This document shows, in pieces, positions 1-10,755 of a stretch of 64,000 nucleotides of DNA. A program made the translations under genes and the position numbers. The stretch's first letter is position 1. The number at the start of each line of letters is the position of its first letter. This stretch comes from Kazachstania africana CBS 2517 (Eukaryota; Ascomycota; Saccharomycetes; Saccharomycetales; Saccharomycetaceae). Below the pieces are notes generated by a model that was not told where the DNA came from, ran no database searches, and saw only the letters and a list, made by a program, of their open reading frames with translations. The stretch is from NCBI RefSeq assembly GCF_000304475.1, contig NC_018943.1, positions 868,001-932,000 of the forward strand, given 5' to 3'.

Positions 1-3000
1 CTAATGTTAGTGCACCCACAATGACAGAATCCAAAGTTTCAATCGATGATTTAGCCTCAGTTTCCTCGCAGCTTCCTCAAAGTCCTGTTACTAAAGTCAA
101 ATTCCAATCAGTTTCTACGCAGCCTCCTGCTGTCACAACCTTGGGTAACGGTAACCTTTCTTTAGACATATTTGGAAACGGCTCTAATGTGGATGACTCT
201 TCCATAAACGATGAAGCCTTATCTTCAAGAAAAAATACAATTATTTCAAGTAATCATCATTTAAATTCTTTACTCAGCTTACAGGAAAAAGATCATAGTA
301 AATTATCATTGGCGGATCGTATTGAAGGAGATGATGTAAAGACCAAAAGTATCTTAGAGTCAAAGGGAAACCGTACTTTGGAGAATGTCTTAACTAGTTC
401 TCGGGCCAGAAGTAAGACGCTTCCTGTAAACCAAAAAGTAATAATAAAGAATCAAGATGACAAAAGAAATTCTAGATATTCGTCAGTTTCTAATGATGAG
501 GCATTAGATATGGAAAACCGTGCAAACGAAAGAAAAAGTAGAAGCATGTCAAAGAATATTCTCAATAGAAGATCATTTTCACCGACTAATTTGGGCCTAA
601 AAGTCATTCCCAACATTTCCTTCAGAAATTCTATTTCCAAGACCAGAAACAGCAATGAACAAGGCACTAATATTCCATCAATTAGTTTCGTGACTAGTAA
701 CAATAACGTCAGCACCAATGCAGCTGCCTTAAATAATGATGATGCCTCAAGAAGTGCCACAGATACTATTTTATCTGACGGCCTAGATCGAGATATAGAT
801 ATTGATGATGAAAGTTTTACAGAATTAGAAGGAATTGAATATGCTAGTGAAAAGAAGAATGCAGAATTTCATAACCTATTTAAAGACACCGGGTTGGGTC
901 CAAATGAAAAACTTATAATTGACCATAGTTGTGCCTTATCAAGAGATATCCTTCTGCAAGGTCGGATGTATATCTCAAACCAGCATATATGCTTCTACTC
1001 AAATATATTAGGTTGGGTCAGTACTGTATTTATACCATTCAAGGAAATCGTCCAGATTGAGAAAAAGACTACAGCTGGTATTTTCCCAAATGGTATCGTT
1101 ATCGACACATTGCATACGAAGTATATTTTCGCTTCATTTATTTCAAGAGATTCCACTTTTGATTTGATTACGGACGTTTGGAATCAAATTATTTTAGGGA
1201 AGAGTTTTAAAAGTCGTGATAATGGTGACTTCCAAGGAGGCTATTCGAGTGATAGTGATATCAGTAATCTAAGTGAATTTTATGACGATATTGATAATAA
1301 CGACTCTGATACCGAAATGACGAGTAGTGATGATCTAGATGATGATGGCTTTTCAGCACTTCCTGCTTCTAAAAATTCTAAATCAAGTGCTGGCGCAAAA
1401 TTTGGTCCTTCCAAACATGCACCAACAGAGGCAAATTACAAACTTAAGGATAAGGAGAAGCTTGTCAGTGAAACGATTATCGACGCCCCATTGGGTACTG
1501 TGGCGCACATACTCTATGGAGACGACACGACTATGTTATATGATATAATAACTGCTCAAAAAAATTTTGATATTTCCTCTCTTTCTCCTTTGATTGGCAG
1601 TAACACTAGAGTCTTTACCTATTATAAGCCTATCAGTTTTGGTTTTGGTCCTAGTAAAACTAAATGTCATATATCAGAAACACTAGAACATTATGATTTA
1701 AATGAATATGTTGAGGTAAGTCAAGTTTCAAGAACTCCAGATGTACCCTCGGGTGGATCTTTTAGCATCAACACTTCAACTGTTTTGACTTGGGATAAGA
1801 ATAATACAACAAAAGTGACTGTATATTTTTTGGTGAACTGGACGGCTAAAAGTTGGATAAAGGGTGCTATCGAAAAGGCATCTTATGACGGGGTCATTGA
1901 CACCACCAAAGTGATGAATAATGAAATTTCAACTTTTGTAAAGGAGAAAAGGGTTGAATGGAAGCCAAGTAAGGAAGGCTCTGTTAAGGGACCTGCAAAG
2001 CAGAATCATGAAGAAGAGTATGAATCAACAGGATTACCAACGTTGGGACCAGCTGTTCATGCTCCAACAAAGGTGCCTTTTAAGAAAGAAAAGGATGATG
2101 TTATTATCCAACCTGGAACCAATATTGCTGCTCCTCTTGGTACAGTTTTCCAATTACTGTACGGTGATGATACTTCTTTCATGAGAAAGGTTCTAGAGAA
2201 TCAGGATAATGTTGATATCTCAGAAATACCAAAATTTATTAATAATGAAAGGTCTTTTAACTACATTAAAAACCTAAATGCCTCAATAGGCCCTAAGCAA
2301 ACAAAGTGTATTGTAACTGAGAAGATCGAACATTTGGATACAAATGATTACATCGCTGTTAGGAATATAACTAAATCACCGGATGTGCCTTATGGAAATA
2401 GCTTTTCTGTTCACACGAGAACTTATCTATCCTGGGCCGAAGATAATTCCACAAATATGATGGTAGTAAGTAATATACCATGGACTGGAAAGTCTATTCT
2501 AAGAGGACCTATCGAAAGAGGAACAATTGAAGGCCAAAAAGTTGCTAATGGAAAAATTCTTGGGCAGATAAAAGACGTGATTGCTAACTCTTATTCAATG
2601 AAGAAAAAAACTACAAAGAAACGTCAGAGCAAAGCTAAAACTAATAAAGTAAAGGCTCTGGAAGTCTCTACTCGTCAGGATGCTGAGGTCACCCAAGCTT
2701 CTTCTATTTCCCCAATCTTGGACATTATTGGAGTTGACTCCATAAAAAAAGTTTTTGCTGTATTCTTCTCTCTCTTTCTTTTATTCATGCTTTATAGATT
2801 CATATTCCATTCGAGTAGGGGACCAAACGTTGAAATTATTAGACCTGGAAGGGTTGTCATAGATGGTAATGAATACAATTATGTTCCTAACATCAAAACT
2901 CTATATCAAGTTTACGAAGATGATGTTAGGAAAAATAAGAATAGTAAAGAGAATTTACCAAACATAGTTACTGAAACAGAGGATGTAATTTGGGACTGGT

Positions 3001-3176
3001 TGGATAATCGCGGTGATGGATTACTCAAACACAGCCGGTTATTCCCTAAAGAAGAAACATCTGCCGCAAATGTTAAATCACGTAGGATTCAGCAGCTGAT
3101 TGATTCTATACAAATAACAGAAATGCAGCTTGATGAGATGAAAAAAATGTTAGCATCTATAGGAGAGCAAAGTTGA
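1..3176 (+). CDS. YSP2: Lam/Ltc-family sterol transfer protein (YSP2/LAM2-like), 5' end probably outside the window
   Basis: Membrane-anchored lipid transfer protein that moves sterol between plasma membrane and ER at contact sites. Counting from the first in-frame ATG at 21 (1051 residues): a low-complexity Ser/Asn-rich N terminus, a GRAM (PH-like) domain at about 282-390, two StART-like VASt domains at about 480-640 and 690-850 that share the motif APLGTV(A/F)xxLYGDD, a Lys-rich stretch, one transmembrane helix at about 908-930, and a C-terminal coiled coil. The frame stays open upstream of the ATG to the window edge, and S. cerevisiae Ysp2 and Lam4 have much longer N-terminal regions (about 1,350-1,440 residues in all), so the true start probably lies to the left. 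Naming it YSP2 rather than its paralogue LAM4 rests on adjacency to YCG1, as at YDR326C/YDR325W. Confidence 0.88.
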   Translation, partial: NVSAPTMTESKVSIDDLASVSSQLPQSPVTKVKFQSVSTQPPAVTTLGNGNLSLDIFGNGSNVDDSSINDEALSSRKNTIISSNHHLNSLLSLQEKDHSKLSLADRIEGDDVKTKSILESKGNRTLENVLTSSRARSKTLPVNQKVIIKNQDDKRNSRYSSVSNDEALDMENRANERKSRSMSKNILNRRSFSPTNLGLKVIPNISFRNSISKTRNSNEQGTNIPSISFVTSNNNVSTNAAALNNDDASRSATDTILSDGLDRDIDIDDESFTELEGIEYASEKKNAEFHNLFKDTGLGPNEKLIIDHSCALSRDILLQGRMYISNQHICFYSNILGWVSTVFIPFKEIVQIEKKTTAGIFPNGIVIDTLHTKYIFASFISRDSTFDLITDVWNQIILGKSFKSRDNGDFQGGYSSDSDISNLSEFYDDIDNNDSDTEMTSSDDLDDDGFSALPASKNSKSSAGAKFGPSKHAPTEANYKLKDKEKLVSETIIDAPLGTVAHILYGDDTTMLYDIITAQKNFDISSLSPLIGSNTRVFTYYKPISFGFGPSKTKCHISETLEHYDLNEYVEVSQVSRTPDVPSGGSFSINTSTVLTWDKNNTTKVTVYFLVNWTAKSWIKGAIEKASYDGVIDTTKVMNNEISTFVKEKRVEWKPSKEGSVKGPAKQNHEEEYESTGLPTLGPAVHAPTKVPFKKEKDDVIIQPGTNIAAPLGTVFQLLYGDDTSFMRKVLENQDNVDISEIPKFINNERSFNYIKNLNASIGPKQTKCIVTEKIEHLDTNDYIAVRNITKSPDVPYGNSFSVHTRTYLSWAEDNSTNMMVVSNIPWTGKSILRGPIERGTIEGQKVANGKILGQIKDVIANSYSMKKKTTKKRQSKAKTNKVKALEVSTRQDAEVTQASSISPILDIIGVDSIKKVFAVFFSLFLLFMLYRFIFHSSRGPNVEIIRPGRVVIDGNEYNYVPNIKTLYQVYEDDVRKNKNSKENLPNIVTETEDVIWDWLDNRGDGLLKHSRLFPKEETSAANVKSRRIQQLIDSIQITEMQLDEMKKMLASIGEQS

Positions 3177-3291
3177 CGGTCTTACAATGCCCGTAGACAT
3201 TTGTAGTATTTGATATGTTATCACGAATTTATTGTATTTCTTTTAATTATTAAATTTATATAACTTTGAAAATAAATTACTAGAAATGAAC

Positions 3292-6200
3292 TCATTTATT
3301 ATCTACACCTAGCATGTCAACATCACTGGACATATCTTCAGAAAGGCTGACGCTGGCAGTTTTTGATGCATCATTTTTCTCTGGAGTATCAGCAGTATTT
3401 AGTATTATTGATTCCTCCATTTCATTTCTATTTCTTTTCCTCAGCATGCTATGTTTCTCATCAGTAGATCCACTTGTATTGTTACAAGAGACAAATTCTA
3501 TTTTTTCTGGATGTGTTGTCGGATCTTGTTCAGTAGAATTGTTTCCAAGAACTCTAGGGGACAAATTAGTTTGAGGATATCCATCTCTATCCATTTCGAT
3601 ATCATTTTTCTCTGAATTCTCAGAGGAATATTCTTTGCTGTCAGCAACAACAGAATGTTCTGTAGCTGAGGTATCTAGTTCTCTTTTTGATGAATTCAAG
3701 ATCAGCTCATGGGCTTCTGTAAGATGAGCGTTCAATACCCCCTTGAACCTCTCAAGAGAGTTCATACTTGTATTATCGAGAGTTTCATTTTCTAATATAT
3801 CTTCTATATGCTCTGCTGCTTCCTTCAACAAAGCATAATGACATTTTGATGTAACATAAAATGTCTGAATATTCGTCACAATCATTTTTTTTATCTCTTT
3901 CTTTTCTATTTGGTTAAAAATCTTTAATATATCCAATAAGAAGCCAATTTGTACACTATCTTGTGAGCTTTCTTCATCTGTTCGATTGACAACCTTTCTA
4001 GGGTCGGTCCAAAAGATTAGCTGCTGTAAAATAATATTAGGCTTCAGCATCGCGCTTTTATCCACCTTTTCATCATCAGAACTTTGTAGCTCGTCCCATA
4101 ATATGCATAGTCTCATAAGTACGTCAGCTGCAACTCTAGCCATTCTGACCTGATGTGTTGGATGAGAGAAGCAGTACACTGGAATACAGAAAGCAAAAGC
4201 CTGTATTAGAGCCTCATTGGAAGAGTTTACTGGGGAAAAATAGGATAGTACTAAAGTTTCAAAGAGATCATCATCAGTGAAGATATCACCTAAGAAGAGT
4301 TTACACAATCCTTCGGCTGCAATTACTTGGCATTCTGGCAAGTTGTTATTTTTCAACACTTTGTAAAAAATCTTATGCAATGAGATAGAATCAACCTTAT
4401 TCTCACCGTCTACCACAGCGTTTTCATGCACAGAGAAAATGTCTACAATTGCCTGTAAAGCAATATGTTTCAACGAAGCATTGCCTTTTGAAACACACAT
4501 ACCTAGAATATACATGTTCTCGATTGCTAGTTGAATATCCAGCAGACAACAAAGCCCTAAATTTCTAACACCCAATTCTCTGACATCAGGCTCTGTACTT
4601 CTTACCGCAGGTATAATGAGGGTATCTATAAGCGACGATATCATTATACTTTGTTCTAAGGAAGCATCGACTAGTTCCAACATTGCCGCAGACCTTGTTA
4701 AACATAATACAATAGTTTCTGCTCTAGCTTCTCTCTCATTAGGAAGCCTTTTCAATTGATTGTTAGTATTTTCTTCGCCATTAGCCAAATTTTCTACAGC
4801 AGAATGAAAAGATGCAATATCATCTTCTTCATCTTCATCTTCATGGCTTTTCTTTGTCGTTTTCTCTTCTTCCTCTTGCTTCTCAATGTCATCATCTCTC
4901 AAGTCATTTATAATTTCCACTGCCATTGTTACAAAATCTCTTTCATTAATTGACAACGTCTTCAAAACTTCGTGACCTATCCTTATTAGAGACTTCGAGA
5001 GGTCAACAAGATGCAGCATATTTCTAATAACGTTTAGCATAGAACGTCTGCCCACCTCATCACTATAGTCGTATTTATTTGCAGTAACCAGAATCTGTTC
5101 TATGATAAATTCCAAATGCTCTTTTTCTATGTCTGGCAAAGCACTAGTATCACAATGAAATCGTTTCTCTAAATAAAAATTCAAAATGTTCGATAATTTA
5201 GAAGCCTCAGGGAACGTATCATCTAAGATTTCTGTCAAAGTATTTTCATTGCAATAGATGTAAAATGAACGGAAGATAAAGGCAATTTCAACGGTAAACT
5301 GATTCCAGACATCATCAGGAAATTTAATCTTGGTTAAAATATCTGGTCTAATCTTGAAAAGTGTCTCGAGAGCTTTGATACTACCGTTAGATTTTGCGAT
5401 ATCAAGATTTTCCAATAATTCAATAAGATCACCATCCAGAAGGTTAACCCAGTGATAAGAAATTAATTTTTCGCATGCTTTTCTTACAGGTTCTTCTCTG
5501 TCATTGAGCCCCCATTCTATTAATTGGTCTAAAATCCTGGTATCTAAATCAGTAAAACATTTTTTATTCATTGATTTTAACACCTTTGAATAAATCAGTC
5601 TTCTATTGATTGGATTAACGTCGCGCGATCTCTCCAGGATATGCGGCCTGGTACTTTTATTATTCACGATGTTGAGCATAGCTGCACGCCTAACTTCAGC
5701 AGATGGATCATTCTGAATCAATCTCATTAACGTTTGTGTAGCCTCATTATCGGCGCTTTCGCTATTATCATCTTGAAATTTGGTCAAACAGAATACAGCT
5801 TGAATCCTAACAGAAGCTTCTTTGTCAAATATCCTCCTGCTTAGAGACCACATCAGTAGATTATACAAATCTTCGTCGATCTCGCCCAAGTTGTCCATGA
5901 TTATCACTAGTAATTGTAACACTCTGTATCGTACATTTTTATCCTTACTTTCTACACCCCTCAAAATGTGTCTAATGAAGCAGTCAACAAATTTATTGAA
6001 CATATTCTCGTGTTGAGACAAACTTTCATGATTATTCTTCCTCATAATTTCAATCTCTCGGTCTAATGATGCTATGAACGTAGCAGTCAATTTGACGATT
6101 CGATCACCTATAACTTCCGATTTCTTCAACGGTAGAACTCTAGTTACTATCTTATTGAACCAGTAATTGAAAGCATCTTCATACCCTTGGCTGAGTGCTT

Positions 6201-6375
6201 TGCCCTGTATCTTCTTCAAAACAGCAACGTGTTTCCTGTGGCCTGCATAAGTTAACTGAGCTTGCTGGAAAACATGCGCAATAGAATTGAAAATCTTGTT
6301 ATGCACATCATCTTCACCGACGCTATCGGTATTAGCACTGTACTGCATGTGGTCTACAGTAGCCATTCTCGACAA
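3292..6375 (-). CDS. YCG1: Condensin subunit Ycg1 (CAP-G)
   Basis: HEAT-repeat subunit of condensin that binds the kleisin Brn1 and clamps DNA during mitotic chromosome compaction. The 1027-residue product is close to the roughly 1035 residues of the S. cerevisiae protein. It is alpha-helical with repeated HEAT-like units through most of its length. An acidic, probably disordered insertion (EKQEEEE followed by DEDEEDD) lies near residues 495-520, and a Ser/Asp-rich polar tail follows the last repeats. It is convergent with YSP2 (115-base gap) and divergent from UTP4, as YDR325W/YDR324C are in S. cerevisiae. The start at 6375 gives the expected N terminus reading SVGEDDVHNKIFN. Confidence 0.93.
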   Translation of the reverse strand: MSRMATVDHMQYSANTDSVGEDDVHNKIFNSIAHVFQQAQLTYAGHRKHVAVLKKIQGKALSQGYEDAFNYWFNKIVTRVLPLKKSEVIGDRIVKLTATFIASLDREIEIMRKNNHESLSQHENMFNKFVDCFIRHILRGVESKDKNVRYRVLQLLVIIMDNLGEIDEDLYNLLMWSLSRRIFDKEASVRIQAVFCLTKFQDDNSESADNEATQTLMRLIQNDPSAEVRRAAMLNIVNNKSTRPHILERSRDVNPINRRLIYSKVLKSMNKKCFTDLDTRILDQLIEWGLNDREEPVRKACEKLISYHWVNLLDGDLIELLENLDIAKSNGSIKALETLFKIRPDILTKIKFPDDVWNQFTVEIAFIFRSFYIYCNENTLTEILDDTFPEASKLSNILNFYLEKRFHCDTSALPDIEKEHLEFIIEQILVTANKYDYSDEVGRRSMLNVIRNMLHLVDLSKSLIRIGHEVLKTLSINERDFVTMAVEIINDLRDDDIEKQEEEEKTTKKSHEDEDEEDDIASFHSAVENLANGEENTNNQLKRLPNEREARAETIVLCLTRSAAMLELVDASLEQSIMISSLIDTLIIPAVRSTEPDVRELGVRNLGLCCLLDIQLAIENMYILGMCVSKGNASLKHIALQAIVDIFSVHENAVVDGENKVDSISLHKIFYKVLKNNNLPECQVIAAEGLCKLFLGDIFTDDDLFETLVLSYFSPVNSSNEALIQAFAFCIPVYCFSHPTHQVRMARVAADVLMRLCILWDELQSSDDEKVDKSAMLKPNIILQQLIFWTDPRKVVNRTDEESSQDSVQIGFLLDILKIFNQIEKKEIKKMIVTNIQTFYVTSKCHYALLKEAAEHIEDILENETLDNTSMNSLERFKGVLNAHLTEAHELILNSSKRELDTSATEHSVVADSKEYSSENSEKNDIEMDRDGYPQTNLSPRVLGNNSTEQDPTTHPEKIEFVSCNNTSGSTDEKHSMLRKRNRNEMEESIILNTADTPEKNDASKTASVSLSEDMSSDVDMLGVDNK

Positions 6376-6471
6376 TTACCCACGTTTGGATCCCTTCTCA
6401 ACTAATCCACTCATTCTTGATCTTAATCTCTTAAATGTAAACAAAACGAATTTTAATAATATCGCCCATAT

Positions 6472-6573
6472 TGTCCGAGGGGACCCGACACTACTCGGAC
6501 AGTCAGCGGTTGGAAAATTTTTATGAAAAATTTTTTGACCAAAATTGTCAATTTTTCATCTCATCTCATCTCG
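6472..6573. promoter_or_regulatory. YCG1/UTP4 divergent promoter: RRPE, CTCATC repeats and an 8-bp inverted repeat
   Basis: Within the 264-base divergent spacer, TGAAAAATTTT at 6524-6534 matches the ribosomal RNA processing element. Three consecutive CTCATC units at 6556-6573 read as GATGAG, the PAC core, on the other strand. Both lie 65-115 bases upstream of UTP4, a ribosome biogenesis gene, as this regulon predicts. An inverted repeat, TGTCCGAG (6472-6479) and CTCGGACA (6494-6501), lies further upstream; its binder is unknown. Confidence 0.6.
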
Positions 6574-6639
6574 AAATGGTTTATAACAAGTTAGGTTGAC
6601 TTGTAATAGTTCAGAGTTAGGTGTGCAAAGCAGAAGAAT

Positions 6640-8928
6640 TTGAGAGAGATGATGGCTGATGCAAGGGATGAGAACGCCAGTATGTTGGTTCACAGGTCAA
6701 GATTCGTGGATTACACGCCGTCTAATATAACTTCAGTAGCATTCTCACATCGTTCGACGACTAAAAATGTTACACCATCGGATCTAAGACTGGCTATTGG
6801 TAGATCAAATGGTAACATTGAAATATGGAACCCAAGAAATGACTATATCCAGGAGAGAGTGCTCTTTGGTGGTGTCAACAGATCAATTGAAGGTCTTGTT
6901 TGGTGTAATGTCAGTGGTGAACCGTTGCGTCTATTCTCCATTGGTGGCTCCACTGTGATTACTGAGTGGGATCTTGCTAGTGGGTTACCTTTGAAAAATT
7001 ACGACTGTAATGCCGGTGTTATCTGGTCGATAGCCATAAACGAATCTCAAGATAAGTTGGCTGTAGGTTGTGATAATGGTACTGTGGTTATAGTGGATAT
7101 TTCCGGCGGGAAAGGCTTTATGGAGCACGATTTGATTCTTGTTAGACAAGAAGCAAGGATCTTATCTCTATGCTGGAACCATGACGATTTCGTTATAGGT
7201 GGTTGCTCAGACGGTAGAGTCAGAGTATGGTCTGCCAAACCAAAAGATTTGAATAGAGGTAGGCTATTAAACACTATGAAAGTCGACAAGTCCAAGAGAG
7301 AATCTACTCTCGTTTGGTCTGTTTTATATTTACCTGCATCTAACCAAATTGTATCTGGTGATTCCACAGGTTCCGTCAAATTCTGGGATTTCCAATTTTC
7401 AACATTAGTTCAATCATTTAAAACACATGAAGCAGATGTCTTGTGTTTAAGTACCGATGTAACGAACAGTATGATTTTCTCTGCAGGTGTTGATAGAAAA
7501 ATTTTCCAATATAGCCACATGTCGAGTAGCAACAAGAAAAATTCCAAATCATGGATTAGTACATCAAATAGATTACTTCATGGTAATGATGTTAGAGCTT
7601 TATGCTCCTATCAATCAAAGGGAGCTGAATTTTTGATTTCAGCAGGTTTAGAAAAGACATTCGTCGTTAGTTCATTATCATCTTTTGCTGACGGAAGTTA
7701 CAGAAAGATTCCATTTGTTGCACCATTTACCAAGAATGTGTTAGTCAATAAGGAACAAAGGTTAGTAGTTATGTGGAATGAGAATATTATCAAGATTTGG
7801 AAAATTGGAACAGACACTAATGATGAAAGAAATTACAGCTTAGTTTGTAAATTAACATTGAAAGATGAACAAAATATTTCTTGTTGTGCCATGTCTCCAG
7901 ATGGTCAAGTATTAGTGGTTGGTAGAACGAATACTACAAAGCTGTTCCATTTACAGCCTACAGGGCAGAAATTGAAGGTTACCAAGTTAGAAAATGATTT
8001 ACTACTAAAGACAGGTTCTAAACTCATCAAATTCGTTGATAATTCAAAAATTATCCTCTGTTCAATCGATGATGAAATTTTAAGAATGGATCTTGAGGCG
8101 GATGATGACGAAAGGTTTGATGAGATTGAACTACTTGAAGCACCATCTACAAAGAGTAGCATAAAAGTTCCATATCTAAATAACGTCAATAATTTGGAAG
8201 TATCAGGAACGTATGCTGTTTATTCTCGCTATTGTGGTACAGTTGATTTGATTGATTTGGCGACTAATAAAGTCAACTCGATGGTGCGTCTCACAAATTT
8301 CATAACTTCAGTACAGATAAATGAGAGTAGATCCACAGTACTTGTAGTGACCGCTGAAAATAAAATCTACGAACTTAATATCAATAAAAGCACTAATTCA
8401 TTGCAAGATGAAAATGTGGATGAATCACTTTTATCTGCATGGTCCAAAAATAATACAGAAAATTTACCAAAGCAACTTCAATACTCAAAAGATAAATGTG
8501 TAGGGATATTTATTGATGGACAAGACATGAATAAGGTATGGTTCTGGGGCGCTACTTGGATTGCCAGCTTGGACTTTTCAAAAGATCTTCCGATAAGTAA
8601 GAGAAGAAAACCAAAAAAGCGTAGCCACGACAGTCTAACCATTACCGATGACAGTAATTTCATGAACTATAATGACGAGGAGGATGATATAGACATGGAA
8701 TTCACTGAAAATGCAAGTATTCTACTTGATAAAGCTAATAACAACGGTGGCACTAGCAATAAGGCAAGAGACATAGGAGATAGTCAAGCTTTCTTCTTTA
8801 CAGACAAATACAAACCAATTCTCTTTACTGACTCTATATCAGAAAACGAGCTAGTAATCGTCGAAAGACCAGCCTTAATGGTTACATCCCAAGAAAAATC
8901 CTACGCATTACCAAAACTGGTATTTTAA
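6640..8928 (+). CDS. UTP4: SSU processome WD40 protein Utp4
   Basis: WD40 protein of the t-UTP/UtpA complex, which assembles first on nascent 35S pre-rRNA in the nucleolus and is needed for 18S rRNA maturation. The 762 residues (S. cerevisiae 776) form tandem beta-propeller repeats. Clear WD-type units include NIEIWNP near 65, VVIVDISG near 150, GRVRVWSA near 195 and GSVKFWDF near 245. A basic patch (KRRKPKKRSH) near 650 and an acidic stretch (EEDDIDMEF) near 680 sit close to the C terminus. Three ATGs occur close together (6640, 6649, 6652); the first is used here but either of the others could start translation. Orientation relative to YCG1 and PEP7 matches S. cerevisiae. Confidence 0.94.
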   Translation: MREMMADARDENASMLVHRSRFVDYTPSNITSVAFSHRSTTKNVTPSDLRLAIGRSNGNIEIWNPRNDYIQERVLFGGVNRSIEGLVWCNVSGEPLRLFSIGGSTVITEWDLASGLPLKNYDCNAGVIWSIAINESQDKLAVGCDNGTVVIVDISGGKGFMEHDLILVRQEARILSLCWNHDDFVIGGCSDGRVRVWSAKPKDLNRGRLLNTMKVDKSKRESTLVWSVLYLPASNQIVSGDSTGSVKFWDFQFSTLVQSFKTHEADVLCLSTDVTNSMIFSAGVDRKIFQYSHMSSSNKKNSKSWISTSNRLLHGNDVRALCSYQSKGAEFLISAGLEKTFVVSSLSSFADGSYRKIPFVAPFTKNVLVNKEQRLVVMWNENIIKIWKIGTDTNDERNYSLVCKLTLKDEQNISCCAMSPDGQVLVVGRTNTTKLFHLQPTGQKLKVTKLENDLLLKTGSKLIKFVDNSKIILCSIDDEILRMDLEADDDERFDEIELLEAPSTKSSIKVPYLNNVNNLEVSGTYAVYSRYCGTVDLIDLATNKVNSMVRLTNFITSVQINESRSTVLVVTAENKIYELNINKSTNSLQDENVDESLLSAWSKNNTENLPKQLQYSKDKCVGIFIDGQDMNKVWFWGATWIASLDFSKDLPISKRRKPKKRSHDSLTITDDSNFMNYNDEEDDIDMEFTENASILLDKANNNGGTSNKARDIGDSQAFFFTDKYKPILFTDSISENELVIVERPALMVTSQEKSYALPKLVF

Positions 8929-9201
8929 GCCATAAAAGAATCATAAAACTTACTGTTCATAGCATATTTATATACGAATATAGACGTCTTATACGGCCCA
9001 AATTAATTCTAATAGACGTATTTGTAGCATGTAGATCAGCTTTATCCGTCTTTCAATATCTATTACTTTAGCTTTTATGAATATCGCCATGCCGTAATTA
9101 AGCAAAATAAGAAATATGAAAATAAAATGGATCAGCAGCTTATTTGGAAACCAGAAATAAAAAGTGTGTAGGACATTCGACAAGCGCATACATGCAGTAC
9201 C

Positions 9202-10755
9202 ATGGAGGAGCAGATTATGACGGAGAATGAAGGTACTATCAAGCTAGATAATCTCCTATGTCCTATATGTTTTAAGAACTTTAACAACTTACAGAAATTA
9301 AATGCACATTTAGATATTGATCATGGTTTCATTGATGAGTCAGTAGGTTCGCGAACTAGTTCTCTCCCTGAATCTCGTACAGATACACGGTTACATCAGA
9401 AGAAGCAGATAAAGAGGGATCATTGGGTGAAATATGTCCCGAACAGTTCTCTATGTAGCCATTGTAATAGGCTTTTAAGTAAAAGTACAAGGCCTCTAAA
9501 TTGCAGAAAATGTGGTAATATATTCTGTAAAATGCACTGCACTAATATTGTCAAACTAAATATTGACGCCAAGTATGATCCTATAAATGGTAAATGGTTT
9601 CATTGTTGTCATGACTGCTACACATCAAAGCCAGGGTATAAGGATTTCGGGGCTTCAGCCGACTTAACTGACGATTATATAAGCCTAAGGAACTCAAGAA
9701 GGGAGGATAGGAGTCTTCAGAAACTGCAATTAGAAAACAGATTGGTACACTTAGCAGATGGATTGATTAGAGTCAATAAGAAATATAAAGGGAAGCCCTA
9801 TTATGCGTTCAAGCGACGAAATGATATATCCGATCTTGAGCGATCAATAACACCTTGGAAGGAGGACAAGCATGTATCTCGTTGTCACATTTGTCAGCAA
9901 CCTTTCGGATTATTATCTAGAAAGCATCATTGCCGTCTATGTGGCTCTATTGTCTGTGATTCTATATCAAGACGATGTTCAAATCAGGTCTTGCTGTATT
10001 TTCTGCAGGAGGTCACTTTAGATCTTCCATATCAAGAGCACATAACAAAAAAGGAGCAGATGGAAATGCCTGATATGAGCGTAAGGCTCTGTTCAAGATG
10101 CGTAAATATCGTTTACTCCTCAAGAAAGATAGAGCAAGAAAAGAAAGAATCTCTTTCTATGTTGCTTTCGAAATATCATAGCATGAGTACTGTTGTTAAA
10201 GTAATTGAAGGCACTTTGCCGACATTTGAAGAACTTTTACAAAAAACAGAAACGACAAAAACAGAAAAAACAGTACCCAACAGTAATGATATTTTGAGTT
10301 TGGCTAAGTTGAGGGAGAAATTGCTGAGATCATTCACTACTTATACGGTTCTAACAAAACAGTTGTTGGTGATTGAACCGACAAATAGGACTGAAAAATC
10401 AATACAAGATTCGATAAAGATTGTGTCTGCGGAATTTATCAATGACAAACTTTTGCCTCTTAAAAATATACCTGCTGTCCTAAGTCCTGACAAATATGCA
10501 AAAGAGCAGTCGGATATTCCTCAAGTGAAGCAATTTTCAGAAATAATGAACAACTTGTCAGTGAAGGAAGTCAAAGCGTATCGTGAAGAATTGATGGTAC
10601 TCAAGGAGCAGAGCTTTTTGATTGAATCTATGGTTGAAAATGCCAAAGCACTGAGAAAGTTTGACGAGGTAAATACGCTTTCTGCTAATCTCAAAGAGTT
10701 ATCATTGAGATCATCGGAGATACAAAAATTGTTGGGGGAAAACGGTTTTGAGTAG
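9202..10755 (+). CDS. PEP7: FYVE-domain tethering protein Pep7/Vac1
   Basis: Multivalent adaptor for Golgi-to-endosome vesicle docking; the family binds PI3P, Vps21 GTPase, Vps45 and the syntaxin Pep12. The 517 residues match the usual length (515). An N-terminal C2H2 finger (CPIC ... HLDIDH) lies at about 20-40, a first zinc-binding FYVE-like region (CSHC ... CRKCGNIFC) at about 85-115, and the FYVE domain at about 224-303 with the PI3P-binding signature RKHHCRLCG and a closing CSRC pair. The C-terminal half is helical and partly coiled-coil, where the family binds its Rab. It is the last gene of the YDR326C-YDR323C block; the next gene is from a different S. cerevisiae chromosome. Confidence 0.94.
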   Translation: MEEQIMTENEGTIKLDNLLCPICFKNFNNLQKLNAHLDIDHGFIDESVGSRTSSLPESRTDTRLHQKKQIKRDHWVKYVPNSSLCSHCNRLLSKSTRPLNCRKCGNIFCKMHCTNIVKLNIDAKYDPINGKWFHCCHDCYTSKPGYKDFGASADLTDDYISLRNSRREDRSLQKLQLENRLVHLADGLIRVNKKYKGKPYYAFKRRNDISDLERSITPWKEDKHVSRCHICQQPFGLLSRKHHCRLCGSIVCDSISRRCSNQVLLYFLQEVTLDLPYQEHITKKEQMEMPDMSVRLCSRCVNIVYSSRKIEQEKKESLSMLLSKYHSMSTVVKVIEGTLPTFEELLQKTETTKTEKTVPNSNDILSLAKLREKLLRSFTTYTVLTKQLLVIEPTNRTEKSIQDSIKIVSAEFINDKLLPLKNIPAVLSPDKYAKEQSDIPQVKQFSEIMNNLSVKEVKAYREELMVLKEQSFLIESMVENAKALRKFDEVNTLSANLKELSLRSSEIQKLLGENGFE

